The notes under the pieces were generated by a model. It made no database searches, had not been told where the DNA came from, and worked only from the letters and a program-made list of their open reading frames with translations. Positions 26,255-35,036 of a DNA stretch of 64,000 nucleotides are shown one piece after another (position 1 is the stretch's first letter; each line of letters opens with the position of its first letter). A program made the position numbers and the translations under genes. This DNA comes from CAMYMQ01 sp963730305 (GTDB lineage: Bacteria; Pseudomonadota; Alphaproteobacteria; Bin65), in the NCBI GenBank assembly GCA_963730305.1, contig CAVSRB010000001.1, positions 434,001 to 498,000 on the forward strand, given 5' to 3'.

Positions 26255-27739
26255 TCAGGGCGCCGGCAATTCCTTGAGCTCGAACGTGACGTCACCGAGC
26301 GTCACCCGCGCCCCGACGTCCAGTTTCACCGCATTGTATGGCGTTAGCGCCTCGCCGTTAACTGTCGTTCCGTAGGTCGAGCTGAGATCCTCGATGCCGA
26401 GGCTGCCCTCGACGTCGACCAGCCGGGCGTGGCGGCGCGAGACGCTGCCGTCGCTCAACACCTTGTTCGACAGCGAGTGGCTGCGCCCCAGGATCAGCCC
26501 CTGCTCCGGCCCGCGGGTGGCGCGGATCAGCTCGGTCCGGCCGACGGTGACGCGGACCGTGCCGCCGGCCGCGTCGGTGCCTTCGAACACCCAGCCGCCC
26601 TCGCTGTCGATCGGCGGCGCGGCGGCGGTCGGCGCATGGGGATGCCGCCCGGCCTGCGCGGTCGGCGTGCCGGTCGGCCCCGACAGCGCGTCGCGGCCCT
26701 GCGGGCTGGCCGAACCGCCGCGCCGCCGGATCCACTGGCTGTAGCTCTCGACCACCCGCACCACCTCGCGCGGGCCGCGCTTGCGCACCATCGCCAGGAT
26801 CATCGAGGCCATCGCCAGCAGCGAGACCAGCACCAGCGCGACATACATGGCGACCGGCGTGCCCGAATCGGGCACGCAGACGGCCGGCGACGACTTGAAG
26901 CGGACGCTGCGCAGCGACGGCTGGGTGGTCAGGATCTCGATCAGCGAGGCGACGTGCGGCGAGTAGTAGACGCCGGAGACCGCCGAGCCCCGCGCGATGG
27001 TCTGGCCGCCGGGCTTGTGCACGATCCGGAAGGTCGAGGTCGCGGCGAAGGTGTTGACCGCGATGACCTGGCCGCATTCGTTGAACAGCGGCCCGCCCGA
27101 GTTGCCCAGGTTGATGTCGGCGCTGTGCTGGACGATCATCCGCTCGGCGCCGTGCTGCGAGCCCCGGCCGAGCGTGACCTTGCTGACGGTGCCCTCGGTG
27201 ATCGTCGATTCGAGCGCCGCCTGGCTGCCGGTGACGTCGCCGGCGCCGGGGAAGCCGATGGCGTAGACCTTCTCCCCCTTCTCGGGCGAGACCAGCGGCT
27301 TGACGTTGGCGAGGACGACCGGCGGGCGATGCAGGCCGGGCACGTGCAGGATGGCGAGGTCGTACTTCTCCGACGACCACACCACGGTCGCCGGCAGGCG
27401 CTTGTCCCAGCTGCCGTCGGGGACGAAGAGCTGGAGCGCCTTGACCCCCTCGGGCAGGTTCTTCTGGACGTTGACGACGTGGCGGTTGGTGACGATGTAG
27501 CCGTCGCTGTTGAGCACGAAGCCGGTGCCGTGCGCGCCCGGGATCTTCTTGCCCTTGTACTCGAACACGTGCTGGACGCGGACGACGCTGCGGTCGACGG
27601 CCTTGAGGTCGAGCTTGTCGGAGCAGCCGGTCAGGGTCAGCGCGGCGACGAACGCCACCCAGACAAGTAGAACAGCCCGGTGCAACAGGGCACCGGGCCG
27701 GTCGAACGGCACGGGCGCGGGCGCCGTGCCCGTCACCAC
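26255..27739 (-). CDS. Lipoprotein-type trypsin-like protease with TM helix and FHA domain
   Basis: A 494-residue paralogue of the neighbouring protease-FHA gene. The N terminus carries a lipobox LTGC (Cys39) instead of a cleaved signal peptide. The periplasmic S1C-type domain has a complete triad (His87 in TNRHVVN, Asp127 in KYDLAIL, Ser214 in LGNSGGP), then comes a TM helix (about 297-318), the shared motif PREVVRVVESYSQWIRR and a C-terminal FHA domain with GRSHS and SRRHA. It starts at GTG 27739; a TTG nearer the lipobox (about residue 19) is an alternative that would give a more typical n-region. It is 47 bases from the phosphatase upstream and 29 bases from the paralogue downstream, so probably co-transcribed. 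Confidence 0.84.
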   Translation of the reverse strand: MVTGTAPAPVPFDRPGALLHRAVLLVWVAFVAALTLTGCSDKLDLKAVDRSVVRVQHVFEYKGKKIPGAHGTGFVLNSDGYIVTNRHVVNVQKNLPEGVKALQLFVPDGSWDKRLPATVVWSSEKYDLAILHVPGLHRPPVVLANVKPLVSPEKGEKVYAIGFPGAGDVTGSQAALESTITEGTVSKVTLGRGSQHGAERMIVQHSADINLGNSGGPLFNECGQVIAVNTFAATSTFRIVHKPGGQTIARGSAVSGVYYSPHVASLIEILTTQPSLRSVRFKSSPAVCVPDSGTPVAMYVALVLVSLLAMASMILAMVRKRGPREVVRVVESYSQWIRRRGGSASPQGRDALSGPTGTPTAQAGRHPHAPTAAAPPIDSEGGWVFEGTDAAGGTVRVTVGRTELIRATRGPEQGLILGRSHSLSNKVLSDGSVSRRHARLVDVEGSLGIEDLSSTYGTTVNGEALTPYNAVKLDVGARVTLGDVTFELKELPAP

Positions 27740-27786
27740 CGCCCTGCCCCGCTGCCGAAATCCTCTCCCGTCCGCGCCCGCATCGC

Positions 27787-29351
27787 CTATTCGGCCTTCT
27801 TCGGCGCGTCGGTCGGCTGATGGAGGCGGGTCTTCGGCGCCGAGGAGCCGGGGCGCAGCACCTCCGGCTTGGCCGCGTCGTCGGCGGGCGGCGCCGTCTT
27901 GTTCGGTTCGGCCGGCGTGGCCGGCTTGGGGGCCGCATGGCTCTGGGACGGCGCCGTGTCCGGCTTCACCACGTCAGGCTTCGCCGAATCCGGCTTCACC
28001 AAGTCCGGCTTCACCAAGTCCGGCTTCACCGCGTCCGGCTTCACCAAGTCCGGTTTCGTCGAGTCCGGTTTGGCCGGCGCCGGCGCGGCGGGCTGGCGCT
28101 CGGCCTTGGGCGCCGGCGTGGCCTGCGGGGTGGCCGGCGGGGTGGCCGGCGGGGTGGCCCGCGGAGTGGTCGGCGTCGCCGGCGGCGTCGACGGCGCGCT
28201 GTGGTCCGACGGCTGCCGCGTCGCCTCGCGCTTGGCGTTCGGGACCGCCGCCTTGGGCGTGGTCGCGCCCGGCGCGGGCGTCGCCCGGCGCGACGCGTCC
28301 TTCTTCACGTCCGGCTTCTTGTCCATCCCGGTGTCGGGGATCCGCGGGACGATGTGCGGCTTGTCCGGCGTTCGCTCCATGTCCGACGGGGTCGTGGCCG
28401 CATAGGGCTCGGCCTCCCACGGCCGCACCACCGCGGCCGCCGCGCCGACCGCCAGGACGCCGACGAACAGGAACGCGAAGACCAACCGGCCGCCGCCCGA
28501 CTTGCGCTTTACCGCGGCCCGGGCCGCCTCGGGCGCCACGGCGGCGGCCGCCGCCGGTACGGCCAGCCGGGTCGGCGCTTCGCTCGCGGCCGTCGATCGT
28601 CGGTCGTCGCCGCGGCCACCGCCGGGCCGTCGACGCGGACCAGGGCGAGCGAGATGTTGTCGCTGTGCTTGCCGGCGCGCTCGAACGCCAGCGCGGCCAT
28701 CGCCTCGGGCTGCTTGTCGAAGCCCTTCTCGCCCAGCGCCGCGGCCATCTCGTCGGGCTTGACCATCTCCCACAGCCCGTCCGAGCAGAGCACGTAGCTG
28801 TCGCCGGAGCGGGCCTCGTCGCTGCCGAAATCGGGCTCGGGATCGGTGTCGCCGCCGAGGCTCTGGGTCAGCCGGTTCTGGTCGGGATGGGTGCCCATCT
28901 CCTCTTCGGTGATCTTGCCCATGTCGAGCAGCATCTGGACCACCGAATGGTCGCGGGTGCGGCCGAGCAAGGCGCCGTCGCGAAAGCGATAGAGCCGGCT
29001 GTCGCCGACATGCGCCCAGGTGGCGGCGCCGTCGCGCAGATGGAGCAGCACGCAGGTGCTGCGCGGCGACAGGTTCTGTTTCTCGCCGGCGGCGTTGATC
29101 GCCTCGTGGGCGGCCTGGCACACCCGCGCCAGCAGGTCACGCGGCTCGGCGCCGGGCTCGGTGTCCCGCCAGACCCGCTCGGCCGTCTCGACGACCGTGC
29201 GCGACGCCAGGCTGCCGCCGGCGTGGCCGCCCATGCCGTCGGCCAGCACGACCAGGCATTCGTCGCCGTCGGGGCGCTGGAAGACGGCGACGGCGTCCTG
29301 CTGCTCGTCACGGCCGCCCAGATGGTCCGTATACGCGGTGTCGATCTTCAT
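27787..29351 (-). CDS. PP2C-type Ser/Thr phosphatase with TM and KPD-repeat tail, frameshifted
   Basis: The N-terminal about 232 residues form a PP2C (PPM) phosphatase domain with metal-binding motif DGMGGH (38-43), GDSRLYRF, the DHSVVQ segment and SDGLWEM, predicted to reverse threonine phosphorylation in the cytoplasm. After about residue 240 the frame changes at about 28600 by an apparent one-base loss. The continuing frame encodes a TM helix (GGRLVFAFLFVGVLAVGAAAA) and then a Pro/Lys/Ala-rich, probably periplasmic tail with repeated KPD-[LAS]VKPD units. I read the two parts as one protein because no separate start precedes the second. A stop at 28509 with an independent downstream gene remains possible. 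It is co-oriented in the kinase cluster. Confidence 0.72.
27960..28075 (-). repeat. KPD-coding tandem repeat in the phosphatase tail
   Basis: About eight near-identical 15-base units (plus-strand form GTCCGGCTTCACCAA) encode a run of KPD/VKPD peptides in the C-terminal tail of the PP2C-like protein. Such arrays vary in copy number by slippage and often form extended, wall- or envelope-spanning linkers. Confidence 0.75.
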
Positions 29352-29510
29352 TCCGCACTGCCGCTCATCGTTCCTGTCGGTGGCGAAAGCTAATACGGAT
29401 TCTCGGCCGTTCGTGTGTCACGACGCGGGCGGTCGCTGCCGGGCCCGATAGTGAGCGATCCCGTGTGATTTGACAATTCCGGGCGTCGGACGGGGCGAAG
29501 CGCCGGCCCG

Positions 29511-30311
29511 CTACCGTTCCCAGTCCTGCACGGGCGGGGTATCGACCCGGGTGAACGGGGTCACCACGATCACGGTGGCGTTGTCCTGGCCGCGGCGACC
29601 CTTGGCCTCGACCGCGTCGACCAGCTGGCGCGCCAGGGTCAGGGCGTCGAGGTCGGCCGCCAGGATGTCGGCGATCTCGTCCTCCGACAGGGTCTGCAGG
29701 CCATCGCTGGCGAGCACGAACTTGTCGCCGTCGCGCAGGCGGACCGGCGTCTCGCGGATATCGCGCTGCGGGATCGGCTCGCCGATCAGGGCCGAGCGCA
29801 GGGCGTTGCGCTGGGGGTGGCGGGCGGCCTCCTCCGGGGTCAGCTCGCCGCGGCTGACGCTCATCGCGATCACCGGGGCCATCGAGTGGTCGGCGTTGAG
29901 CTGGGTGATCACGCCGTCGCGGTAGCGCCAGAAGGGCGAATTGCCGACCGAGACCCAGACGATGCCCTCCTCGACGAACTGGACGCCGACCAGGGTGCAG
30001 CCCATGCCCTTGAGCCGGCTGTCGCGCTGGCTGTCGTTGCGAATCTTGAGGTTGCTGGCTTCGAGCGCCTGCTCCAGGCGGTCGGTGACGTCGCCGTCGG
30101 TGTGGGTATAGGCGTCGATGAACTGGCGCACGGCCACCTGGCTGGCGTGCGCGCCGCCATTGTGCCCACCCATGCCGTCCGCCAGAACCAGCAGCAGCGC
30201 TCGCGGAGACGAATCGGTCGGGTCCAGTTCGTTGACGCAACCGAAGTCGTCTTCCTGGTACGGGCGCTGCCCCTGGATCTGAAGGGCGGCGAACTGCCGC
30301 CCCGGTATCAT
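29511..30311 (-). CDS. PP2C-type Ser/Thr protein phosphatase, soluble
   Basis: A 266-residue stand-alone PP2C phosphatase. Metal-binding motifs are GQRPYQEDDF near the N terminus, DGMGGH (45-50), the VSVGNSPFW strand, ASDGLQTL and GQDNATVIVV at the C-terminal end, which supplies the final metal-ligand Asp. There is no signal peptide or TM helix, so it acts in the cytoplasm, probably on targets of the neighbouring kinase. Its start ATG overlaps the stop of the upstream FHA gene by four bases (ATGA), so the two are translationally coupled and likely work together. It is more divergent from the second phosphatase than expected for a recent duplication. Confidence 0.92.
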   Translation of the reverse strand: MIPGRQFAALQIQGQRPYQEDDFGCVNELDPTDSSPRALLLVLADGMGGHNGGAHASQVAVRQFIDAYTHTDGDVTDRLEQALEASNLKIRNDSQRDSRLKGMGCTLVGVQFVEEGIVWVSVGNSPFWRYRDGVITQLNADHSMAPVIAMSVSRGELTPEEAARHPQRNALRSALIGEPIPQRDIRETPVRLRDGDKFVLASDGLQTLSEDEIADILAADLDALTLARQLVDAVEAKGRRGQDNATVIVVTPFTRVDTPPVQDWER

Positions 30312-31090
30312 TGATCCTGCCAGTCGAAGTCCGGTCCGCAGAACGGCACGAACCGGAGCTTGGTCCGGCCCAGCGAGATCGTCTCGCCGCCCTTCACCTC
30401 GACCGGCACCATGACCAGCTCGTCGTCGACGTGGGTCAGGTTCCGGCCGCCGCCCTGCTGGACGTAGAACTTGCGGTGCCGGCCGTCGTAGGTGACGACG
30501 GCGTGGTTCTCGCGCGAGATCTGCTCGTCGCCGTAGTCGAGGCAGATCTGCTCGCCCGGCGCCCGGCCGAGCCGGTTGTTGCCGTAGCCGACCGGCAGCG
30601 CGGCGCCGCGCCCGGGCCCCTCGACCACGACCAGCCAGCCGACCACGGGATCGGACACGGTGCCGTCACCGCCGAGCTCGACGTCGGGCGGGGCGTCGGG
30701 GCCGGCCGCCGAACGCTGCGGGCGGTAGACCTGGGTCACGTCGCCGGCGTCGCCCGAGCTCCGCGCCTTGACCGGCTCCTTGGCCGGTTCCTTGGCCGGC
30801 TGGGGCGGCTCCGTGGCCGCCGAGACCGGCTTGGCGGCGATCGGCGGCGGATCGGGGGCCTTGTCCGGCCCCGCGGACCCGGTGATGGCAGTTTCTTCGT
30901 CGTCGGGCATGGGCGCACCCTTGGGTGAAGCGTTGTCGGCGATATGCGTTACGACGGCGTCGGCATCGTCGTCGACGCCCGCGATCCGGTCGCGGATCGA
31001 CTTGCGCGGCACCTTCCGGGTGGCGCCGTCGTCGGCGTCGTCCCCGGCCGGCTGAATCGTCTTGCCGTCAGGACCCTTTCGCATCGTCAT
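30308..31090 (-). CDS. FHA-domain protein with disordered N terminus
   Basis: A 260-residue cytoplasmic protein. The first about 150 residues are charged and Pro/Ala-rich, probably disordered, and rich in Thr/Ser sites (for example GATRKVP, ETAITGS, DVTQVYRP) that could be kinase targets. The C-terminal about 100 residues form an FHA domain with NRLGRAPGEQICLDYGDEQI, SRENHAVV and an N-terminal beta-strand pair, suited to binding phosphothreonine. Similar FHA adaptors are paired with Ser/Thr kinases and PP2C enzymes in type VI secretion control, but no secretion genes are nearby. Its stop overlaps the start of the PP2C gene. Confidence 0.88.
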   Translation of the reverse strand: MTMRKGPDGKTIQPAGDDADDGATRKVPRKSIRDRIAGVDDDADAVVTHIADNASPKGAPMPDDEETAITGSAGPDKAPDPPPIAAKPVSAATEPPQPAKEPAKEPVKARSSGDAGDVTQVYRPQRSAAGPDAPPDVELGGDGTVSDPVVGWLVVVEGPGRGAALPVGYGNNRLGRAPGEQICLDYGDEQISRENHAVVTYDGRHRKFYVQQGGGRNLTHVDDELVMVPVEVKGGETISLGRTKLRFVPFCGPDFDWQDQ

Positions 31091-31210
31091 ACTCCTCCTG
31101 GCGCGGCGCCATGCCGGAACCCGTCACGCGGCGGCGCACGATCGCCTTGGCTGTTCGGGACTACAGAAAACACTCCATTTGCGTCGCCGCCGCAAGTCCG
31201 CTCCACCATG

Positions 31211-33217
31211 CTAGCCGGCGATCTTCCACTGGTTGCCGAGGAAGCAGGCCATGCCGACGCCACGGCGGGTGACGCCGTGGGTCGTCAGCGTCTGCTGGAA
31301 CTGGCGGCAGAAGGTGCCGTCCGGCCGCTGGACCGCCCGCAGCACCGTGAGCGTCCCCGAGTTGCCGCTGCGCGAGTTGCGCCAGCGGCTGGTCGAGCCC
31401 TTGATGCCGGTGCTCAGCGCCGAGATGAACACGCGGCGGACGAAGAAGCAGTCGGTGGCATGGCCGTACTTGCCGTTGAGGGCGGGCAGAGAGTCCGGGC
31501 AGCTGATGCCGCCGTTGTTGAGGTTGGCGGTCTCGGTCCGCTTGCGCTCTTCCTCTTCGCGGCGCTTGCGCTCCTCTTCGGCGCGCTGCCGGGCCTCTTC
31601 CTCGCGCTTGCGGCGGTCCGCCTCGCGCTGCGCCTCCTCGCGCTTGAGCCGCTCGGCCTCGGCCTTGCGCTTCTCTTCGTCGGCCTTGCGCTGGGCCTCC
31701 GCCTCGGCCTTGCGCTTCGCGTCTGCCTCGCGCTTGAGGCGCTCGGCCTCGGCGCGTCGCTTGGCGTCCGCTTCGGCCTTGCGACGGGCCTCCTCCGCCT
31801 TGCGCTTGGCCGCCGCGTCGGCGTCGGCCTTGCGTTTGGCCTCGGCCTCCGCTTCAGCCTTGCGCTTGGCTTCCGCCTCGGCCTTGCGCTTCGCCTCCGC
31901 TTCGGCTTTGCGCTTGGCTTCCGCCTCGGCCTTGCGGCGGGCGAGGTCCGGGTCCTCGGTCTTGACCTGCTTGGTGCCGGTGCTGGTCGAATTGTCGGTC
32001 GACAGGAAGTCCTTGAGGCCGCCGCTCTCCTTGAGCACGAAATAGCCCGCGCCGGCGCCGACGGTCATCAGGAACAGCACCGCGACCGCGATCACCGCGA
32101 CCCGGACCGCGCTGCCCGACTTCTGGCGCGGCGGCGGCCCGGTGACCGGCTGGCGGCCGTCGAACGGCCCTTGCTGGCCGGCCAGCCCGGTCGGCCCCGA
32201 GGTCGGCCCCGCGGTCGGACCAGAGGTCGGCCCCGGCTGGGTGGCGACGCCCGTCTGCTGCGCCGACGGCGGCACCGCGCCCGCGAACATGGTCGCGCTC
32301 TGGTCGACCGCCGGGACGGCCCCGTCGTCCGCGAAGGCCGGCGTGCGCCCGATCAGCATGTCGCGCCACTCGGTCGTGGACTGCGGCCGGTCCTCCTCCT
32401 CGACCATCAGCGCGCGGTCGATGGCGGCGAGGAACAGCGGGCTGAACCGGCCCTTGCCCACCTCGCGCGCCGAGGAAATCGGGTCGTTCTTGACCCGCGC
32501 CGGCGCCTCCGGCGGGATCCGCCCGGCGACGGCCTGGTAGAGGATCGCGGCGAGCGCGTAGATGTCGGTCCACGGGCCCTGGTTGCCGTCGGCGAAATAC
32601 TGCTCGAGCGGCGCGTAACCGGGCGTGACGATGCTGGTCAGGCTCTGGCTCTTGCGGCCGACCGCGGCGCGGGCGGCGCCGAAGTCGAGCAGCACCGGGG
32701 TGCCGTCCTGGCGGATGTAGATGTTGCCGGGCTTGACGTCGCGGTGCAGGTAGCCGGCCTTGTGGACCTCGGCGAGGCCGTTGAGGATCGGCTCGACCAG
32801 CTGGAGCAGGTCCTCCTCGGTGAACTCGCCGCGGTGCTTGCGCATCAGGGCGGCGAGGCTCTCGCCCTCCTGATACTCCATCACCATGTAGGCGGTGCCG
32901 TTGGCCTTGAAGAAGCGGAACACCGGCACGATCGACGGGTGGCGGAACAGGGCGAGGGTCTGCGCTTCCTTCATGAAGCGCTCGAGGCCCCACTCGTAGT
33001 CGTCGGAATCGGCGGAAGACCGCGGCCGCACCGTCTCGGCGCCCTGCCGGACGGCGAACTCGGCCGGCAGGTATTCCTTGATCGCGACGTCCTTGTTCAG
33101 GTTCTCGTCGTAGGCGAGATAGGTGATCCCGAACCCGCCGTGACCGAGCACCGACTTGATCGTGTACTCGTACAGCTTGTAGCCGGTCGGCAGCGCGTTG
33201 AAATGTTCTTCCGTCAT
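31211..33217 (-). CDS. Transmembrane Ser/Thr protein kinase with TolA-like coiled coil and periplasmic sensor domain
   Basis: A 668-residue Hanks-type kinase. The kinase domain (about 15-285) is complete: glycine loop GHGGFG, Lys47 (VAIKEYLP), HRDVKPGN with Asp160 and DFG at 178-180. A Gly/Pro/Thr-rich linker leads to a TM helix (about 370-393), then about 150 residues of KAEAEAKRK-type charged coiled coil (about 424-575), and finally a C-terminal domain of about 90 residues with paired cysteines. Its DGTFCRQFQQTL and GMACFLGNQWKI segments resemble the C-terminal part of the RT0821/Lpp0805-type surface-protein family. The tail is predicted to reach across the periplasm as a sensor. The gene heads the kinase, FHA, PP2C, PP2C and protease-FHA cluster. 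Confidence 0.9.
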   Translation of the reverse strand: MTEEHFNALPTGYKLYEYTIKSVLGHGGFGITYLAYDENLNKDVAIKEYLPAEFAVRQGAETVRPRSSADSDDYEWGLERFMKEAQTLALFRHPSIVPVFRFFKANGTAYMVMEYQEGESLAALMRKHRGEFTEEDLLQLVEPILNGLAEVHKAGYLHRDVKPGNIYIRQDGTPVLLDFGAARAAVGRKSQSLTSIVTPGYAPLEQYFADGNQGPWTDIYALAAILYQAVAGRIPPEAPARVKNDPISSAREVGKGRFSPLFLAAIDRALMVEEEDRPQSTTEWRDMLIGRTPAFADDGAVPAVDQSATMFAGAVPPSAQQTGVATQPGPTSGPTAGPTSGPTGLAGQQGPFDGRQPVTGPPPRQKSGSAVRVAVIAVAVLFLMTVGAGAGYFVLKESGGLKDFLSTDNSTSTGTKQVKTEDPDLARRKAEAEAKRKAEAEAKRKAEAEAKRKAEAEAEAKRKADADAAAKRKAEEARRKAEADAKRRAEAERLKREADAKRKAEAEAQRKADEEKRKAEAERLKREEAQREADRRKREEEARQRAEEERKRREEEERKRTETANLNNGGISCPDSLPALNGKYGHATDCFFVRRVFISALSTGIKGSTSRWRNSRSGNSGTLTVLRAVQRPDGTFCRQFQQTLTTHGVTRRGVGMACFLGNQWKIAG

Positions 33218-33417
33218 CGATCTTGTCAGCCGCCTGCGGTCGCTTCCGACCGCGCCCCCGGGCCCGAGTGCCTGCCTACCTCAACCGCGAATGCTCAAAC
33301 GAATATTCGGCGATACTCGCCAGCGTCCGCGTCACGTCAAAAGTACGGGCACCGTTGACGAATAATCCCTCTTTGGCTTGGGTAACATAACGGGGGTGGA
33401 AACGAAAGTGACCGCCG

Positions 33418-34287
33418 TCACCGCCGGCCCGCGCCCGTCTTCGCCCGGCGGTAGCGGATTCGCAGCCCGGCCTCGCCCGGCTCGACCGTGACGCCGTCGG
33501 CGCGGACCTCGACGGCCACCCCGAGCCCGGTCGGCAGCACGGCAAAGGCCGTCGTGCGGTAGGCCGCGCGGACCGCGAGCGCCGGATCGGCCGTGGTCGC
33601 CACCAGCAGCGTCGTCCCGACGACCGGATCGACCAGCCGAAACACGCTGCCGCCGCGCAGGCCGGGCACGACGACGACCGTCTCGTCCAGGGTCGACCGG
33701 CGGCGGGCCAGCGAAGCCCCTGGCTGCGGCCGATCCCGGTCGGCATCGACGAAGGTGAAATGCCAGGCCGTTCCCTGGCGCGACGCCAGCAGCCGGCGGC
33801 CCGCCTGCCGGTGCGTGCGCAGCGCCACCGCGCCGCGCAGGCGGCTGATCTCCAGATCGGCGAACCGGCGGCCGGCGGCGATCGACGCCGCGGGCAGGCG
33901 CGACAGCGCCTCGCCGGTGGCGATGACGATCCAGACGTGCCGGCCGTAGGCGAAGGCGGCGGCCGGCGCGCGCTTGTCGAGCGCGATCACCAGCTCGGGC
34001 CCGGCGGCGGAAATCCCGGCGGCGATGGTGCCGGTCGCGATGGGGCGGGTCTTGACGGGGCGGTTCTTAACGGGGCGGGTCGCGGTGGGGCCGGTCGTCG
34101 TGGGTTTGGCGCCGGGCGGCCGGATCGCCCCCGGCTCGACGGCGCGGACCTCCGACGTCCTCATCTCCCCGGGATCGACGGGCACGGCGGCGCCCAGCGG
34201 CGTCGCCGTACAGATCAGCAGGCCGGCGGCCGACAACAGGCCGGCCGTGCCGCGCGTCACACTATCGATGTCGATCCGCCGTTCCAT
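33418..34287 (-). CDS. Secreted protein, unknown function
   Basis: A 289-residue protein with a probable signal sequence (hydrophobic TAGLLSAAGLLICTATPLGA, cleavage near residue 33), a Pro/Thr/Arg-rich linker (KPTTTGPTATRPVKNRPVK) and a beta-rich C-terminal domain containing the pattern GRHVWIVIATG, DLEISRLRG and LRGGSVFRLVDPVVGTTLLV. That domain resembles the N-terminal region of large tetratricopeptide-repeat surface proteins in Rhodospirillales, of which this may be a short relative. The resemblance is from memory of the pattern and is uncertain. It lies 200 bases upstream of the transmembrane kinase on the same strand. Confidence 0.65.
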   Translation of the reverse strand: MERRIDIDSVTRGTAGLLSAAGLLICTATPLGAAVPVDPGEMRTSEVRAVEPGAIRPPGAKPTTTGPTATRPVKNRPVKTRPIATGTIAAGISAAGPELVIALDKRAPAAAFAYGRHVWIVIATGEALSRLPAASIAAGRRFADLEISRLRGAVALRTHRQAGRRLLASRQGTAWHFTFVDADRDRPQPGASLARRRSTLDETVVVVPGLRGGSVFRLVDPVVGTTLLVATTADPALAVRAAYRTTAFAVLPTGLGVAVEVRADGVTVEPGEAGLRIRYRRAKTGAGRR

Positions 34288-34387
34288 TCGCCTGGTCGCC
34301 GTCGCCGGCGAAGCTGTTGCATCCCGACCGCGCCCGGACCTGCGCGCCCGGACTTGCGCACCCGAATCTGGGGGCGCCGCCCGGCGC

Positions 34388-34813
34388 TCAGTCGTCGCGC
34401 TGGGTGCGTTCCATGCGCTCGTGGCGTTCCTGCGCCTCGAGGCTGAGCGTCGCGATCGGCCGGGCTTCGAGCCGCCGGATGCTGATCGGCTCGTCGGTCT
34501 CCTCGCAATAGCCGTAGGTGCCGTCCTCGATCCGGCGGATCGCCGCGTCGATCTTGGAGATCAGCTTGCGCTGACGGTCCCGGGTGCGCAACTCGAGGCC
34601 GCGGTCCGTCTCCAGGGTCGCGCGGTCGGCGAGGTCCGGCTCGTGCAGGCTTTCCTCCTGCAGCGTCTGGAGCGTTTCGCCCGCTTCGCGAAGAATCTCG
34701 CCGCGCCAGAACAGAAGCTTCTGCCGGAAATAGGCGCGCATCACGGGATTCATGAAAGGCTCTTCGTCCGTCGGCCGATAATCAGGCGGCACCAGGGGCC
34801 TTCCTTCGTTCAT
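34388..34813 (-). CDS. dksA: RNA polymerase-binding transcription factor DksA (Cys-poor zinc-finger variant)
   Basis: A 141-residue DksA, which binds the RNA polymerase secondary channel and potentiates ppGpp. The N-terminal helix, central coiled coil and tip region with two acidic residues (Asp60 and Asp63 in EPDLADRAT) fit the family. In the C-terminal zinc-finger region only one of the four E. coli cysteines remains (Cys103 in YGYCEETDEPI); the last two are replaced within ATLSLEAQERHE. This Cys-poor form is common in alphaproteobacteria. The start MNEGRPLVPPDY at 34813 is chosen by homology; an upstream in-frame extension is non-coding in character. The gene diverges from sciP. Confidence 0.93.
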   Translation of the reverse strand: MNEGRPLVPPDYRPTDEEPFMNPVMRAYFRQKLLFWRGEILREAGETLQTLQEESLHEPDLADRATLETDRGLELRTRDRQRKLISKIDAAIRRIEDGTYGYCEETDEPISIRRLEARPIATLSLEAQERHERMERTQRDD

Positions 34814-34961
34814 CGCATCACCGCGCCGGTCAAAAAGTCGCCGGACTATATGGAGATCGCCCCAGCCGGGCAAGCGCGAATTCGGCCCGAAAACGAGGCT
34901 GTTCAAGCGACCGAGAGAATTGCCGCCGCCGCCGCCGCAAACCATTCCTTAACCGCTGGTG

Positions 34962-34976
34962 TTAGCGGTTTTTTAA
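34962..34976. promoter_or_regulatory. Partial CtrA-like box upstream of sciP
   Basis: TTAG-CGGTTTT-TTAA matches the CtrA pattern TTAA-N7-TTAA at seven of eight positions, 60 bases upstream of the sciP start. It overlaps a small hairpin (AACCGCT/AGCGGTT). The assignment is tentative, although CtrA control of sciP is known in Caulobacter. Confidence 0.35.
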
Positions 34977-35036
34977 ACGCAACCCGATATACAGGCGTCA
35001 TTGCGGATGACGTGTGACCACGCAACACAGCGAGCA

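Noticed and set aside
24822..33217. Type VI secretion regulatory locus, because of kinase/FHA/PP2C
   Set aside because: No tss genes (tssB, C, K, M or others) are in or around the window; the FHA-protease fusions are not T6SS parts.
34949..34976. Hairpin AACCGCT...AGCGGTT followed by a T-run, resembling a terminator
   Set aside because: No upstream gene on the plus strand needs it; it lies in the sciP leader and may be part of its regulatory region, so I do not list it as a terminator.
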